From JBAMOY01 sp037071015 (GTDB lineage Bacteria > Bacillota_I > Bacilli_A > RF39 > UBA660), in the NCBI GenBank assembly GCA_037071015.1, contig JBAMOY010000001.1, positions 434,001 through 498,000 of the forward strand: a DNA stretch of 64,000 bases, in the 5' to 3' direction. Under the pieces are notes generated by a model. The model saw only the letters and a program-made list of their open reading frames with translations. It was not told where the DNA came from and made no database searches. The position numbers and the translations under genes are program-made. Below are positions 17,339 to 25,814 of this stretch, one piece after another (position 1 is the first letter of the stretch; the number at the start of each line of letters is the position of its first letter).

Positions 17339-17361
17339 ATAGAAACCTTTTGGTCTTTTTT
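17327..17361 (+). terminator. Terminator after the cytidylyltransferase-kinase gene
   Basis: The perfect 10-bp stem ACCAAAAGGT/ACCTTTTGGT (17327-17336 with 17345-17354), 8-nt loop and T run (17356-17361) overlap the stop codon. The gene is therefore transcribed apart from the flippase. Confidence 0.88.
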
Positions 17362-17425
17362 ATTGTCTATATTTAAAACATTTGATATAATAAATATATC
17401 ATTCTAAGACTAAACGAGGTGTAAT

Positions 17426-18928
17426 ATGAGAACGAAAAAAGCCATTTTGAATTATATAACTGAATTAGTACCTCAAGTTATAATAGCATTTATTGGTATT
17501 TTTAAAGTTAAATTGTTTTTACAAATATTAGGTGAGAATACTTCGGGATTGTATCAAGTATATACCCAATTTTTATCATATATGACAATAGTTGATGGTG
17601 GGCTTACTACTGCTTTATTATGTGCCCTATATAAGCCGTTAGCTGATAAAGATAAGGAAAAAACTAATCAGATTTTAGCAGCTGCTTTTAGAGTTTACTC
17701 ATTAATTGGTATTTTTATTATGCTATTGGGGGTTGTTATTTCTTTTTTCGTTCCAAACTTTATTAAGGGAAATGTTTTTCCACTTGAATATATAGTTATA
17801 ACATTTATTATTTATACGATTAGTGGTATTATTGGATACTTTTTTGTACCTTACAAAACTTTGTTTGAGGCTGATCAGAAAAAGTATGTTGTTAATATAA
17901 TTTTCCAAACATCATTAATTGTCACAGGTATCGTTGAAATTATTATGCTTCTTAGCCACTGTAGTTTTACATTGATTTTAGCTATGCATGCAATTATTAC
18001 TTTAATAACCAATATCATTTTGTTCATGTATGGACGCAAATCATATAGTTATGTTGATTTGCGACATAAAAAAAAGGATTTTACTTTTTCAAAAGAGATA
18101 AAACATTTAATGTTTCATAAAATTGGTGGTGTTATTGCTAATAATATTGATATTGTTATTATATCTAAAGTCTTGGGTTTAGCAATTGTACCTATTTATT
18201 CAACTTATAATTATATTGTTGCTAATTTGATGAATGTAATTAACAAGTTTTCATCAGCTTTGTTAGCTCTTGTTGGTAATTTTTTAACTACTAAGAAAAA
18301 TGAAGCTAAAAGTCTATTCTTGGAATTAAATACGATGATGTTTTTTATTGGGACTTGTTTAGCAGTACCTTTATTATTTGCAATAAATGGTTTTATTGAT
18401 ATATTTTACGAAGGATTAATTAAAACCAATGGGATTTTGGCGCTATTATTTTCAGGATTATTATTTTATACTGTTATTAGAATCCCATTTGTAATGTTTG
18501 GTAGCGCTGCTGGTCTATTTAAGGAAACTAAAATATGCACATTGTTGGAAAGTACAATCAATTTAAGTTTATCATTAATATTGGTAAAGATAATTGGATT
18601 GCCAGGTGTTTTATTAGCTACTTTAATTGCCTATGTTATTAGTGATTATTGTATAAGACCAAATATTATATTTAAACATGTCTTTAACAGTAATGCAATT
18701 AACTATTATCTAAATAATTTTAAATATTTCATCATTTTAATTGTAGATGGAATAGTAGGTTTTCTAATCTTTAGAAGTATTACTTTCAACAATTTATTTT
18801 ATTGGTTTATTGCTTTTGCTGGTTACTTTGTCGTCAATGGCGGTGTAATTTTATTGATATATTATTTAATGAAAGATGTTAAGTTTATTAATCGCTTTAA
18901 GTATATTATTTTAAAAAATAAGAGTTAG
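17426..18928 (+). CDS. Polysaccharide flippase (MOP/Wzx-like)
   Basis: 500 residues with 12-14 predicted membrane helices and no soluble domain. It begins with a short basic cytosolic piece (MRTKKAILNYITELVPQVIIAF) typical of MOP-superfamily polysaccharide exporters. It likely flips lipid-linked glycan repeat units across the membrane. A GT2 gene follows 10 bp downstream and the run of transferases behind it supports this role. It begins a transcript after the terminator at 17327-17361, with -10 TATAAT near 17390. Confidence 0.85.
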   Translation: MRTKKAILNYITELVPQVIIAFIGIFKVKLFLQILGENTSGLYQVYTQFLSYMTIVDGGLTTALLCALYKPLADKDKEKTNQILAAAFRVYSLIGIFIMLLGVVISFFVPNFIKGNVFPLEYIVITFIIYTISGIIGYFFVPYKTLFEADQKKYVVNIIFQTSLIVTGIVEIIMLLSHCSFTLILAMHAIITLITNIILFMYGRKSYSYVDLRHKKKDFTFSKEIKHLMFHKIGGVIANNIDIVIISKVLGLAIVPIYSTYNYIVANLMNVINKFSSALLALVGNFLTTKKNEAKSLFLELNTMMFFIGTCLAVPLLFAINGFIDIFYEGLIKTNGILALLFSGLLFYTVIRIPFVMFGSAAGLFKETKICTLLESTINLSLSLILVKIIGLPGVLLATLIAYVISDYCIRPNIIFKHVFNSNAINYYLNNFKYFIILIVDGIVGFLIFRSITFNNLFYWFIAFAGYFVVNGGVILLIYYLMKDVKFINRFKYIILKNKS

Positions 18929-18938
18929 GAGTGTTATA

Positions 18939-19898
18939 ATGCCAAAGGTTAGTATCATAGTACCAGTCTATAATGTCGAAAAGTATTTATCTAAATGTTT
19001 AGATAGTTTGGTCAATCAAACTTTAAAAGATATAGAAATTATCATTGTTAATGATGGTAGTCCAGATAAGAGTCAGGATATTATAGATAAATACGCTAAA
19101 AAGTATTCGAAAAAAATAAAAGCTTTTCAAAAAAATAACGGTGGACAAGCTAGCGCCAGAAATTTTGGTTTAACTAAAGCGACCGGAGAATATATTTTAT
19201 TTGTCGATAGTGATGATTATATTGAATTAGATACTTGTGATGAATTATATAACAACGCTAAAAAGTTAAACAGTGATATTGTATTATTTGATTATTATAT
19301 TATCTATTCTAAAGAACACAACAAATTAAAGAGTGTAATAGAAAAAGTAAATGATGTCGATAATATAAATAAAAAAGAGTTCTTTTTATCTACACCATCA
19401 CCGGTTAATAAACTTTTTAGACGAGAATTTTTATTAAAGCATAATTTTCGATTTCCCGAAGGAATTATATATGAGGATTATGCCGAAATACCGACTTTGG
19501 TCCTATATGATCCAAAAATATCATATGTAAAAAAGCCATTTTATTTCTATATTCAAAGTGAAGAATCAACAACACGTACTCCTAAATATAAACAAAAGTT
19601 TGAAGATATTTTTATTGCTTCGGATTATTTATATGAAAGATTAAAAGACGATAAAGATTTAGAGGAGGAATTAGAATATCGTTTTATTGGATATTTGCTC
19701 TATGAAGGATCATTAAGTTTTTATAAATATCGTCGGATAGATAATATTAAGCGAATAAGTGCGTGGATTAATAAACATTATCCTAAATGGCGACATAATA
19801 AATACTATAAGCAAAAGGATTTTAAATATAAAGTCTTGTGTAATTTATTTTACTTAAAACAAATATGGTTAATTGATTTGGTTAGAAAGTTTAAATAA
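18939..19898 (+). CDS. GT2 family glycosyltransferase
   Basis: 319 residues with a GT-A fold: N-terminal PKVSIIVPVYNVEKYLSKCLDSL, NDGSPDKSQDI, NGGQASARNFGL and the DxD-type metal site FVDSDDYIE. The C-terminal half is less conserved (EDYAEIPTLVLY) and decides the acceptor. It belongs to the same paralogue group as the two GT2 genes at 21908 and 22882 but is clearly diverged from them in DNA. Donor sugar unknown. Confidence 0.9.
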   Translation: MPKVSIIVPVYNVEKYLSKCLDSLVNQTLKDIEIIIVNDGSPDKSQDIIDKYAKKYSKKIKAFQKNNGGQASARNFGLTKATGEYILFVDSDDYIELDTCDELYNNAKKLNSDIVLFDYYIIYSKEHNKLKSVIEKVNDVDNINKKEFFLSTPSPVNKLFRREFLLKHNFRFPEGIIYEDYAEIPTLVLYDPKISYVKKPFYFYIQSEESTTRTPKYKQKFEDIFIASDYLYERLKDDKDLEEELEYRFIGYLLYEGSLSFYKYRRIDNIKRISAWINKHYPKWRHNKYYKQKDFKYKVLCNLFYLKQIWLIDLVRKFK

Positions 19899-19906
19899 TA
19901 GGTGAT

Positions 19907-20722
19907 ATGATGAAGAAAAAAATTGAGCTTAAAGAAATGCAAGAGACAGAAAAAATTTTATTGAAAGAAATTAAGGGAATTTGCGAAAAATTAAATATAA
20001 AGTATTATCTATGTGGTGGTACATTATTAGGTGCGGTTAGGCATAAAGGGTTTATTCCTTGGGATGATGATGTTGATATCTACATGATGCGAGAAGATTA
20101 CGAAAAGTTAGAAAATTACTTTATTTCCATTAATGGCGTTCATAAAAACTCACGTTTATTATCTATGAAATTAGAGGATGATTACTATTATCCGATGATG
20201 AAATTAGTTGATACGAGAACTTATATGAAAGAATTGGATACGGCTGATATTAAAAACATGGGAGTGTATATTGATATTTTTCCTTTAGATGGATCCCCGA
20301 ATAATAGAGTTTGGCGTAAAATTTATATGAAAAGAATTAATTTATTGAAAAAAACAGCCTATATGGCTTATTATGACAAATTTGAAACCAATACAAAATT
20401 ATTGAAACCGATAAAATATGTGTGGTTTAAGATGAGTAAATTATTTGGGCCTGTAAGAATAGCTAAACATATGGAAAAAATAGTACAAAAGTACAGTCCT
20501 GATCATAGTGAATACATTGGTAATGTATTATCTGGTGAAGTTAAAGAACTAATACCATCTTCTTTGTATAAAGAAGAGCAGTTATATGATTTCGAAGGAG
20601 AAAAGTATACTGGCGTTAAAGATTATGATACTTATTTAACTGCTATGTACGGTGATTATATGAAGTTACCACCTAAAGAAAAGCAGGTTACACATCACCG
20701 CTATATTGCTTATTACAAATGA
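19907..20722 (+). CDS. LicD-family phosphotransferase
   Basis: 271 residues. Nucleotidyltransferase-fold LicD signature: YYLCGGTLLGAVRHKGFIPWDDDVDIYMMREDYE, followed by MGVYIDIFPLDGSP. LicD proteins move phosphocholine or polyol-phosphate from a CDP-activated donor onto a surface glycan. The cytidylyltransferase-kinase at 15761 could supply such a donor. It starts 8 bp after the preceding GT2 with GGTGAT as ribosome binding site, so it is in the same operon. Confidence 0.9.
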   Translation: MMKKKIELKEMQETEKILLKEIKGICEKLNIKYYLCGGTLLGAVRHKGFIPWDDDVDIYMMREDYEKLENYFISINGVHKNSRLLSMKLEDDYYYPMMKLVDTRTYMKELDTADIKNMGVYIDIFPLDGSPNNRVWRKIYMKRINLLKKTAYMAYYDKFETNTKLLKPIKYVWFKMSKLFGPVRIAKHMEKIVQKYSPDHSEYIGNVLSGEVKELIPSSLYKEEQLYDFEGEKYTGVKDYDTYLTAMYGDYMKLPPKEKQVTHHRYIAYYK

Positions 20723-20755
20723 TTAAATTAAGCTAAATGAGAGGAATTAGTTTAT

Positions 20756-21907
20756 ATGAAAAAAGTTTTGTTTTTGCAAATTAAAGGAAATAGTGCCGCT
20801 GGTGTATGGTTTGTCAATAAGCAAGTTGGTGAAGCGTTATTAGATAGAGGGTATGCAGTTGAAAATTTAAGTATTAGGAAAGGTTCTGATGTCGCTGTTA
20901 GTCACGATAAACGAATGAATGTATCTATTCTAAACGAGAAGGATCCTTGGGAAATTGTTCATAAGTCGGATATTTTAAATGCAATTAAGCAAGGAAATAT
21001 ATTTAAAGCTTTAAAAGTTACAATTAGATATTTAACCGACCACATCAAGTTAAAAAGGGATTATCGTAAAGTAAAAAAGTATATAAAACAGAAGAACTTT
21101 GATTATATTATTACGTCGCATTATCAGTTGTTAGATGCGATTCCAAAAAGTTATTTGAAAAGAACCATTAATGAGCATCACTCCTCATTTGATAATTTAT
21201 TAACTCAAAAAGATAATTTAAAAAAGTTTAAAAAATATAATAAAAAGATTAACTTTTTATGGTTATGTAAGAGCTCTTATGATAAAGCTGTAGAATACGG
21301 ATATGAAAATAATCATTATATTTACAATCCTATCAAATTTGTTACAGAAAAAAGGGCAGATGTTACTAGCAATAAAAAATTAATTACTATTTCACGGTTG
21401 AATGCTAGAGAAAAAAGAATTGATCTGATGATTGATATAGCCAATGAGGTTTTACCAAAATATAAAGATTGGACATTGGAATTGTATGGTGATCCAATTG
21501 TTGATGATAGTTTATTAGATAAAATTAATCAAAACCCACAAATCCGTTTAATGGGGTTTGTTGATGACCCCAAAGTAAAACTTTTAAATGCTTCAATCTA
21601 TTTATCGACATCGGAGTTTGAAGGGTTTTCTCTATCAATTTTAGAGGCTTATGAATGTGGATTGCCGGTAGTCTCATATAATTTTGGTGAATCTTGTAAG
21701 GAACAAATTATCGATGAAAAGACTGGCTATGTAGTTGATTTTAATTGTAAAGAAACGTTTATCGAAAAATTAGAAATACTAATGACTGATTCGATTAAGT
21801 TAGATATGATGTCCAAAAATGCCAAAAAAAGGGCTAAATCTTTTCATATTGAAAATATTATTTACGATTGGATCGAACTGTTTAATTTTATAGAAAAAGG
21901 TGATTAG
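20756..21907 (+). CDS. GT4 family glycosyltransferase
   Basis: 383 residues, GT-B fold. The N-terminal half is unusual (FLQIKGNSAAGVWFVNKQVGEALL). The C-terminal donor-binding half has TISRLNAREKRIDLMIDIANEV, MGFVDDP and the STSEFEGFSLSILEAYECGLPVVSY motif with the two conserved Glu residues. Part of the surface glycan assembly line; its stop abuts the ATG of the next GT2. Sugar specificity cannot be inferred. Confidence 0.88.
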   Translation: MKKVLFLQIKGNSAAGVWFVNKQVGEALLDRGYAVENLSIRKGSDVAVSHDKRMNVSILNEKDPWEIVHKSDILNAIKQGNIFKALKVTIRYLTDHIKLKRDYRKVKKYIKQKNFDYIITSHYQLLDAIPKSYLKRTINEHHSSFDNLLTQKDNLKKFKKYNKKINFLWLCKSSYDKAVEYGYENNHYIYNPIKFVTEKRADVTSNKKLITISRLNAREKRIDLMIDIANEVLPKYKDWTLELYGDPIVDDSLLDKINQNPQIRLMGFVDDPKVKLLNASIYLSTSEFEGFSLSILEAYECGLPVVSYNFGESCKEQIIDEKTGYVVDFNCKETFIEKLEILMTDSIKLDMMSKNAKKRAKSFHIENIIYDWIELFNFIEKGD

Positions 21908-22248
21908 ATGCCAAAAGTAAGTGTCATTGTACCAGTATATAATGTTGAGAAATATTTGGCTAAATGCCTAGAAAGTTTAGTAAATCAAACTTTGAAAGAT
22001 ATTGAAATAATTGTTGTAAATGATGGAAGTCCAGATCATAGCCAAGATATTATTGATAAATATGTAAAAAAACATCCCCAAAAAATAAAAGCGTTTAAGA
22101 AAAAAAATGGTGGCTTAAGTGACGCTAGAAATTATGGATTAAAATATGCTAGTGGTGACTATATTAGTTTTATCGATAGTGATGATTGGGTCGAACCTAA
22201 TATGCTTTTAGAAATGTATAATAAGGCTATTAAAAATGATTTTGATAT
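21908..22248 (+). repeat. 341-bp direct repeat, copy 1 (partner 22882-23222)
   Basis: By eye only four or so base differences separate this segment from 22882-23222: the start codon, one Ile/Val, one His/Tyr and one silent Tyr. Similarity then drops abruptly. The repeat encodes the nucleotide-sugar-binding half of two adjacent GT2 enzymes. Confidence 0.92.
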
Positions 22249-22882
22249 TGTTGTTTGCAATATGGAGTTTTTTTATGAGGATAATGATAATAATGTTGAA
22301 TTTAAGGCGGCTCTTTTTAATCAAATCAATAAAAGAAGTTTAATGATATCTTCATCTAATGCATGTAATAAATTATTTAGAAGAGAATTATTTAAACATA
22401 ATATTCAATTTTTGAAAGGTCGATTGTATGAGGATTTAGCAACATCGCCATTATTATTTTTATATGCTGATAAAGTAGGGTATATTGCCAAACCTTTCTA
22501 TCATTATTTACAAAGAAAAGGATCGATTATGAACAGTAAGAACATATCACCTAAATTAGATGATATCTTCTTTGTAATGAAATATTTAAATGATGAATTT
22601 ACTAAGCGAGGCTTTAAAGAAGAATATAGTCCAGAATTAGAATATTTATATATCGAACATCTTTTATTAAGTGCTAGCCTTCGTTACTTAGATTATGATA
22701 AAAAATTGGTATATGATAAAATAAAAGAAAATATTATAAAGATAATAAAGAAAAAATATCCAAAATGGTGCCGTAATAAATATTATGGCGAGCGAAACTT
22801 AAAATATAAGATGGTTTGTAATTTAATATATTATCAACAATTTTGGGTTATTAAAATAGCTAAACGAATAGGGGTGTTATAG
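21908..22882 (+). CDS. GT2 family glycosyltransferase (duplicated N-terminus, copy 1)
   Basis: 324 residues: PKVSVIVPVYNVEKYLAKCLESL, NDGSPDHSQDI, NGGLSDARNYGL, then the metal-binding FIDSDDWVEPNML. The first 341 bp are almost identical in DNA to the start of the next gene, whereas the acceptor half (from about residue 114) is unrelated at DNA level. The stop codon overlaps the GTG start of the next gene by one base. It likely adds a different acceptor linkage from its sister with the same donor type. Confidence 0.9.
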   Translation: MPKVSVIVPVYNVEKYLAKCLESLVNQTLKDIEIIVVNDGSPDHSQDIIDKYVKKHPQKIKAFKKKNGGLSDARNYGLKYASGDYISFIDSDDWVEPNMLLEMYNKAIKNDFDIVVCNMEFFYEDNDNNVEFKAALFNQINKRSLMISSSNACNKLFRRELFKHNIQFLKGRLYEDLATSPLLFLYADKVGYIAKPFYHYLQRKGSIMNSKNISPKLDDIFFVMKYLNDEFTKRGFKEEYSPELEYLYIEHLLLSASLRYLDYDKKLVYDKIKENIIKIIKKKYPKWCRNKYYGERNLKYKMVCNLIYYQQFWVIKIAKRIGVL

Positions 22883-23222
22883 TGCCAAAAGTAAGTGTCG
22901 TTGTACCAGTATATAATGTTGAGAAATATTTGGCTAAATGCCTAGAAAGTTTAGTAAATCAAACTTTGAAAGATATTGAAATAATTGTTGTAAATGATGG
23001 AAGTCCAGATCATAGCCAAGATATTATTGATAAATATGTAAAAAAATATCCCCAAAAAATAAAAGCGTTTAAGAAAAAAAATGGTGGCTTAAGTGACGCT
23101 AGAAATTATGGATTAAAATATGCTAGTGGTGACTATATTAGTTTTATCGATAGTGATGATTGGGTCGAACCTAATATGCTTTTAGAAATGTACAATAAGG
23201 CTATTAAAAATGATTTTGATAT
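22882..23222 (+). repeat. 341-bp direct repeat, copy 2 (partner 21908-22248)
   Basis: Second copy of the near-identical GT2 N-terminal segment, 974 bp downstream of copy 1 in direct orientation. Recombination between the copies would delete one gene and leave a single chimeric transferase. Confidence 0.92.
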
Positions 23223-23850
23223 GGTAGTATGTGATGTTAAAAGTATCGAAGAAAACGGTAGTTTTATGATTATTGATTCTAAGATTAGACAAGATATATA
23301 TACACAAGCGGAAGTAAAAAAGCAGATGATTGATATATATCCAGTAGCTTGGAACAAATTATTTAAAAAGGAATTATTTTCTATTAGTAAAATAAAATTT
23401 AAAAAAAACGTTTGGTTTGAAGATGTAGAATTTTTATATCGTTTATTACCATATGTAAATTCTATTGGTGTAATTCATAAGCCCTTTAACAATTATTTGC
23501 AGAGGTCAGGAGCTATTTCTAAGACCTATGATGAACGTCTACATCATTATATTGATAATTGGAATGGTATTATCGATTATTATAAGCGAAAATCTTTGTT
23601 TGATGAGTATAAAGATGAATTAGAATATTGCTATGTACGTTACGTTATCGGCGTCTTGTTAAAACAAGCTATGAATTATCATGATAAAAGTTTTTTTAAA
23701 AAAACCTTATCTTTAGCTTTTAAAAATGTGAAACAACAGTTTCCACATTATCGGCGAAATAAATATTTTTATAAAAACAGTACAGGAATAGCACTAGTAT
23801 TAGCAAATAAATTTTTAATATATGGTTTATATTTAATAAAAAGAGTTTAG
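22882..23850 (+). CDS. GT2 family glycosyltransferase (duplicated N-terminus, copy 2)
   Basis: 322 residues, GTG start at 22882, where GGGGTG stands about 7 nt before it. The N-terminal catalytic half equals that of the preceding gene almost base for base. The C-terminal half differs (VWFEDVEFLYRLLPYV). GT-A motifs are NDGSPDHSQDI and FIDSDDWVEPN. It is the last plus-strand gene before a convergent O-antigen-ligase-like gene and ends in a shared bidirectional terminator. Confidence 0.9.
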   Translation: MPKVSVVVPVYNVEKYLAKCLESLVNQTLKDIEIIVVNDGSPDHSQDIIDKYVKKYPQKIKAFKKKNGGLSDARNYGLKYASGDYISFIDSDDWVEPNMLLEMYNKAIKNDFDMVVCDVKSIEENGSFMIIDSKIRQDIYTQAEVKKQMIDIYPVAWNKLFKKELFSISKIKFKKNVWFEDVEFLYRLLPYVNSIGVIHKPFNNYLQRSGAISKTYDERLHHYIDNWNGIIDYYKRKSLFDEYKDELEYCYVRYVIGVLLKQAMNYHDKSFFKKTLSLAFKNVKQQFPHYRRNKYFYKNSTGIALVLANKFLIYGLYLIKRV

Positions 23851-23876
23851 ATTATTTATCTAAACTCTTTTCCTTT
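23838..23876. terminator. Bidirectional terminator between convergent genes
   Basis: The 14-bp stem AAAAGAGTTTAGAT / ATCTAAACTCTTTT (23839-23852 with 23858-23871) has T runs on the plus side and, read in reverse, also on the minus side. It serves the GT2 gene and the O-antigen-ligase-like gene. Confidence 0.85.
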
Positions 23877-25216
23877 TTAGTAAAATTATAAATTAACATT
23901 ACAATAACAATATATGTCGGAAAGATTTGTGTATCATAGAATAAATTCTCTGCAACTATGCAGGTTATTAGAAAGCCCATCGATATGCTTAAACTACATA
24001 ATGATAATTCATAAGTAAGCTTTTTTTCTTTAAAGTGATTAATGAATTCTTTAATAAAATAAATACCTAAAATGCCAATACAAATAATAAATAGGGTAGT
24101 ACTAATATAACCTGTTTCTGCAGCCAGAAGTACAAAACCAGAATGAGGATGTGTATGTGAATATGTATATTCCGGATAATTTTTACTAAAATCTTCACTA
24201 TCCATATACTGTAAATAACTTCCAAAACCAACTCCGGTATAAGGGTTATTACCAGCGATTTTTTTGGCGATTAAAGCGAATTGTTTACGGTGTTCAATAG
24301 AATCATCTTCAATAACTGGTTCCTTATTTGTAGAGTTATTATTTTTCTTACCACCACCTAAAGTGATAGAGCTGAGAAAATTGTTATTAAATAACATGTC
24401 GAAACCATTTTGGAAAGAATTTAAATTAACTTCTTTTGCTCCAGGTATTAATAGAGTTATCATTACTATAATAACTAATAATATTATCGACAGTTTGTTT
24501 ATAATCACTTTATAATTAAACAACAATGTTAAGAATAATATACCACAGAAGACAAGAATAGCAGATCTAGTGAAAGTCAATACTAAAGCGGTATATAATA
24601 AAATTAATAAAACATATACCAGTGGTTTTTTTACAATATTTTTCTTAAATAGAGTTAAAAATAGAATAAATACGATATTTATAAAAACTCCAAAATAAAT
24701 AGGATTAAAAAATGTTGAAGGAATACGACCTCGAATATCTTTGTATTTATCTGTTCCATTTAAATTTAAGTCGAATTCAAATATATACTGTAATAAACCA
24801 TATACGGTGACAAGTAAAGTTGCAATAAAGAGATTTTTAAACAATATTTTAAATTCTTCTTTAGTGAACGGTGTTTTAATGATAATAAAAATTAACATAT
24901 AATAAGAAATAAATTTTATTAGCGTATATATAGAAGTAACAATACTTTTACTTACTAAAATTGACGGTATTGTCGAAAATAGGAATAGTAAGTAAAATAA
25001 AGAAAACCATTTCAAATTTATTTTTCGCAATTTCATTTTTTTGACAAATACATCATATAAAAATCCTGCAAACAAGATAAAGATTAGTAGAGTTCTAATC
25101 GGTATAAATCCCATAATTGTGTTTACTTCTTTAGGTAACACTATAACTAAAAATAAATAGATGTTTAGCATAATAAAAGTTAAATTATATTTTTTTAATG
25201 TTTCAAGTATTTTCAT
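23852..25216 (-). CDS. O-antigen ligase / Wzy-like polymerase
   Basis: 454 residues with about 10-12 membrane helices and one long outer loop. The loop and its flanks show the Wzy_C/WaaL pattern: LTFTRSAILVF, NPYTGVGFGSYLQY, then HTHPHSGFVLLAAETGYIS. It likely polymerises or ligates lipid-linked glycan repeats on the outside of the membrane. It is the only gene of the polysaccharide locus on the minus strand and is read towards the GT2 genes, so it is transcribed independently. Confidence 0.85.
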   Translation of the reverse strand: MKILETLKKYNLTFIMLNIYLFLVIVLPKEVNTIMGFIPIRTLLIFILFAGFLYDVFVKKMKLRKINLKWFSLFYLLFLFSTIPSILVSKSIVTSIYTLIKFISYYMLIFIIIKTPFTKEEFKILFKNLFIATLLVTVYGLLQYIFEFDLNLNGTDKYKDIRGRIPSTFFNPIYFGVFINIVFILFLTLFKKNIVKKPLVYVLLILLYTALVLTFTRSAILVFCGILFLTLLFNYKVIINKLSIILLVIIVMITLLIPGAKEVNLNSFQNGFDMLFNNNFLSSITLGGGKKNNNSTNKEPVIEDDSIEHRKQFALIAKKIAGNNPYTGVGFGSYLQYMDSEDFSKNYPEYTYSHTHPHSGFVLLAAETGYISTTLFIICIGILGIYFIKEFINHFKEKKLTYELSLCSLSISMGFLITCIVAENLFYDTQIFPTYIVIVMLIYNFTKKEKSLDK

Positions 25217-25343
25217 AGCATTTCTCCTAACTTCTATTAATTATAGCATACACTTCGTTAAAAATAAACTGGTTTGTTATTTGGTTTACACATCGATTGA
25301 GGTATGTTATAATAAATAATATAAAGATAATTGGATGTGATTT

Positions 25344-25811
25344 ATGAAAGTTTTATTTATAGCAAGTACCGGTGGTCATTTGTCAGAGCTTTTACAATTG
25401 AAGCCTCTGTTTTCTAAATACGACTACCACATTATTACGGAAAAAACGAAGTCGACTTTAGATTTACAGAATAAATATACTGGTAAAGTATATTATTTAA
25501 AATTTGGGACAAAGGACCATTTAGTCTCTTATTTAGTAAAATTTATTGCTAATTGCTTTAAATCATTATATTTATATTTTAGATTACGACCTAAAGTAAT
25601 TGTAACAACAGGCACACATACAGCTGTTCCTATTTGTTATATCGGTAAATTATTTGGATCAAAGATTATTTTTATTGAAACATTCGCTAATAGCAAGACT
25701 AAAACTTTATCAGGGAAAATGGTATATCCTATTGCTGATACTTTTATTGTGCAATGGGAAGAAATGTTAAAACTATATCCTAAAGCTATATATGCTGGTT
25801 GGATATATTAG
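25344..25811 (+). CDS. Alg14/PssD-like membrane subunit of a two-part glycosyltransferase
   Basis: 155 residues: ASTGGHLSELLQLKPLF at the N-terminus (GGHL nucleotide-loop type), one hydrophobic membrane-associated segment, and TTGTHTAVPICYIGKLFGSKIIFIETFA. This is the Alg14/EpsE/Cps14F group, which anchors the catalytic Alg13-like partner. That partner is encoded at 28557, with two genes between. Together they would add the second sugar on undecaprenyl-linked glycans. Confidence 0.88.
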   Translation: MKVLFIASTGGHLSELLQLKPLFSKYDYHIITEKTKSTLDLQNKYTGKVYYLKFGTKDHLVSYLVKFIANCFKSLYLYFRLRPKVIVTTGTHTAVPICYIGKLFGSKIIFIETFANSKTKTLSGKMVYPIADTFIVQWEEMLKLYPKAIYAGWIY

Positions 25812-25814
25812 AAA

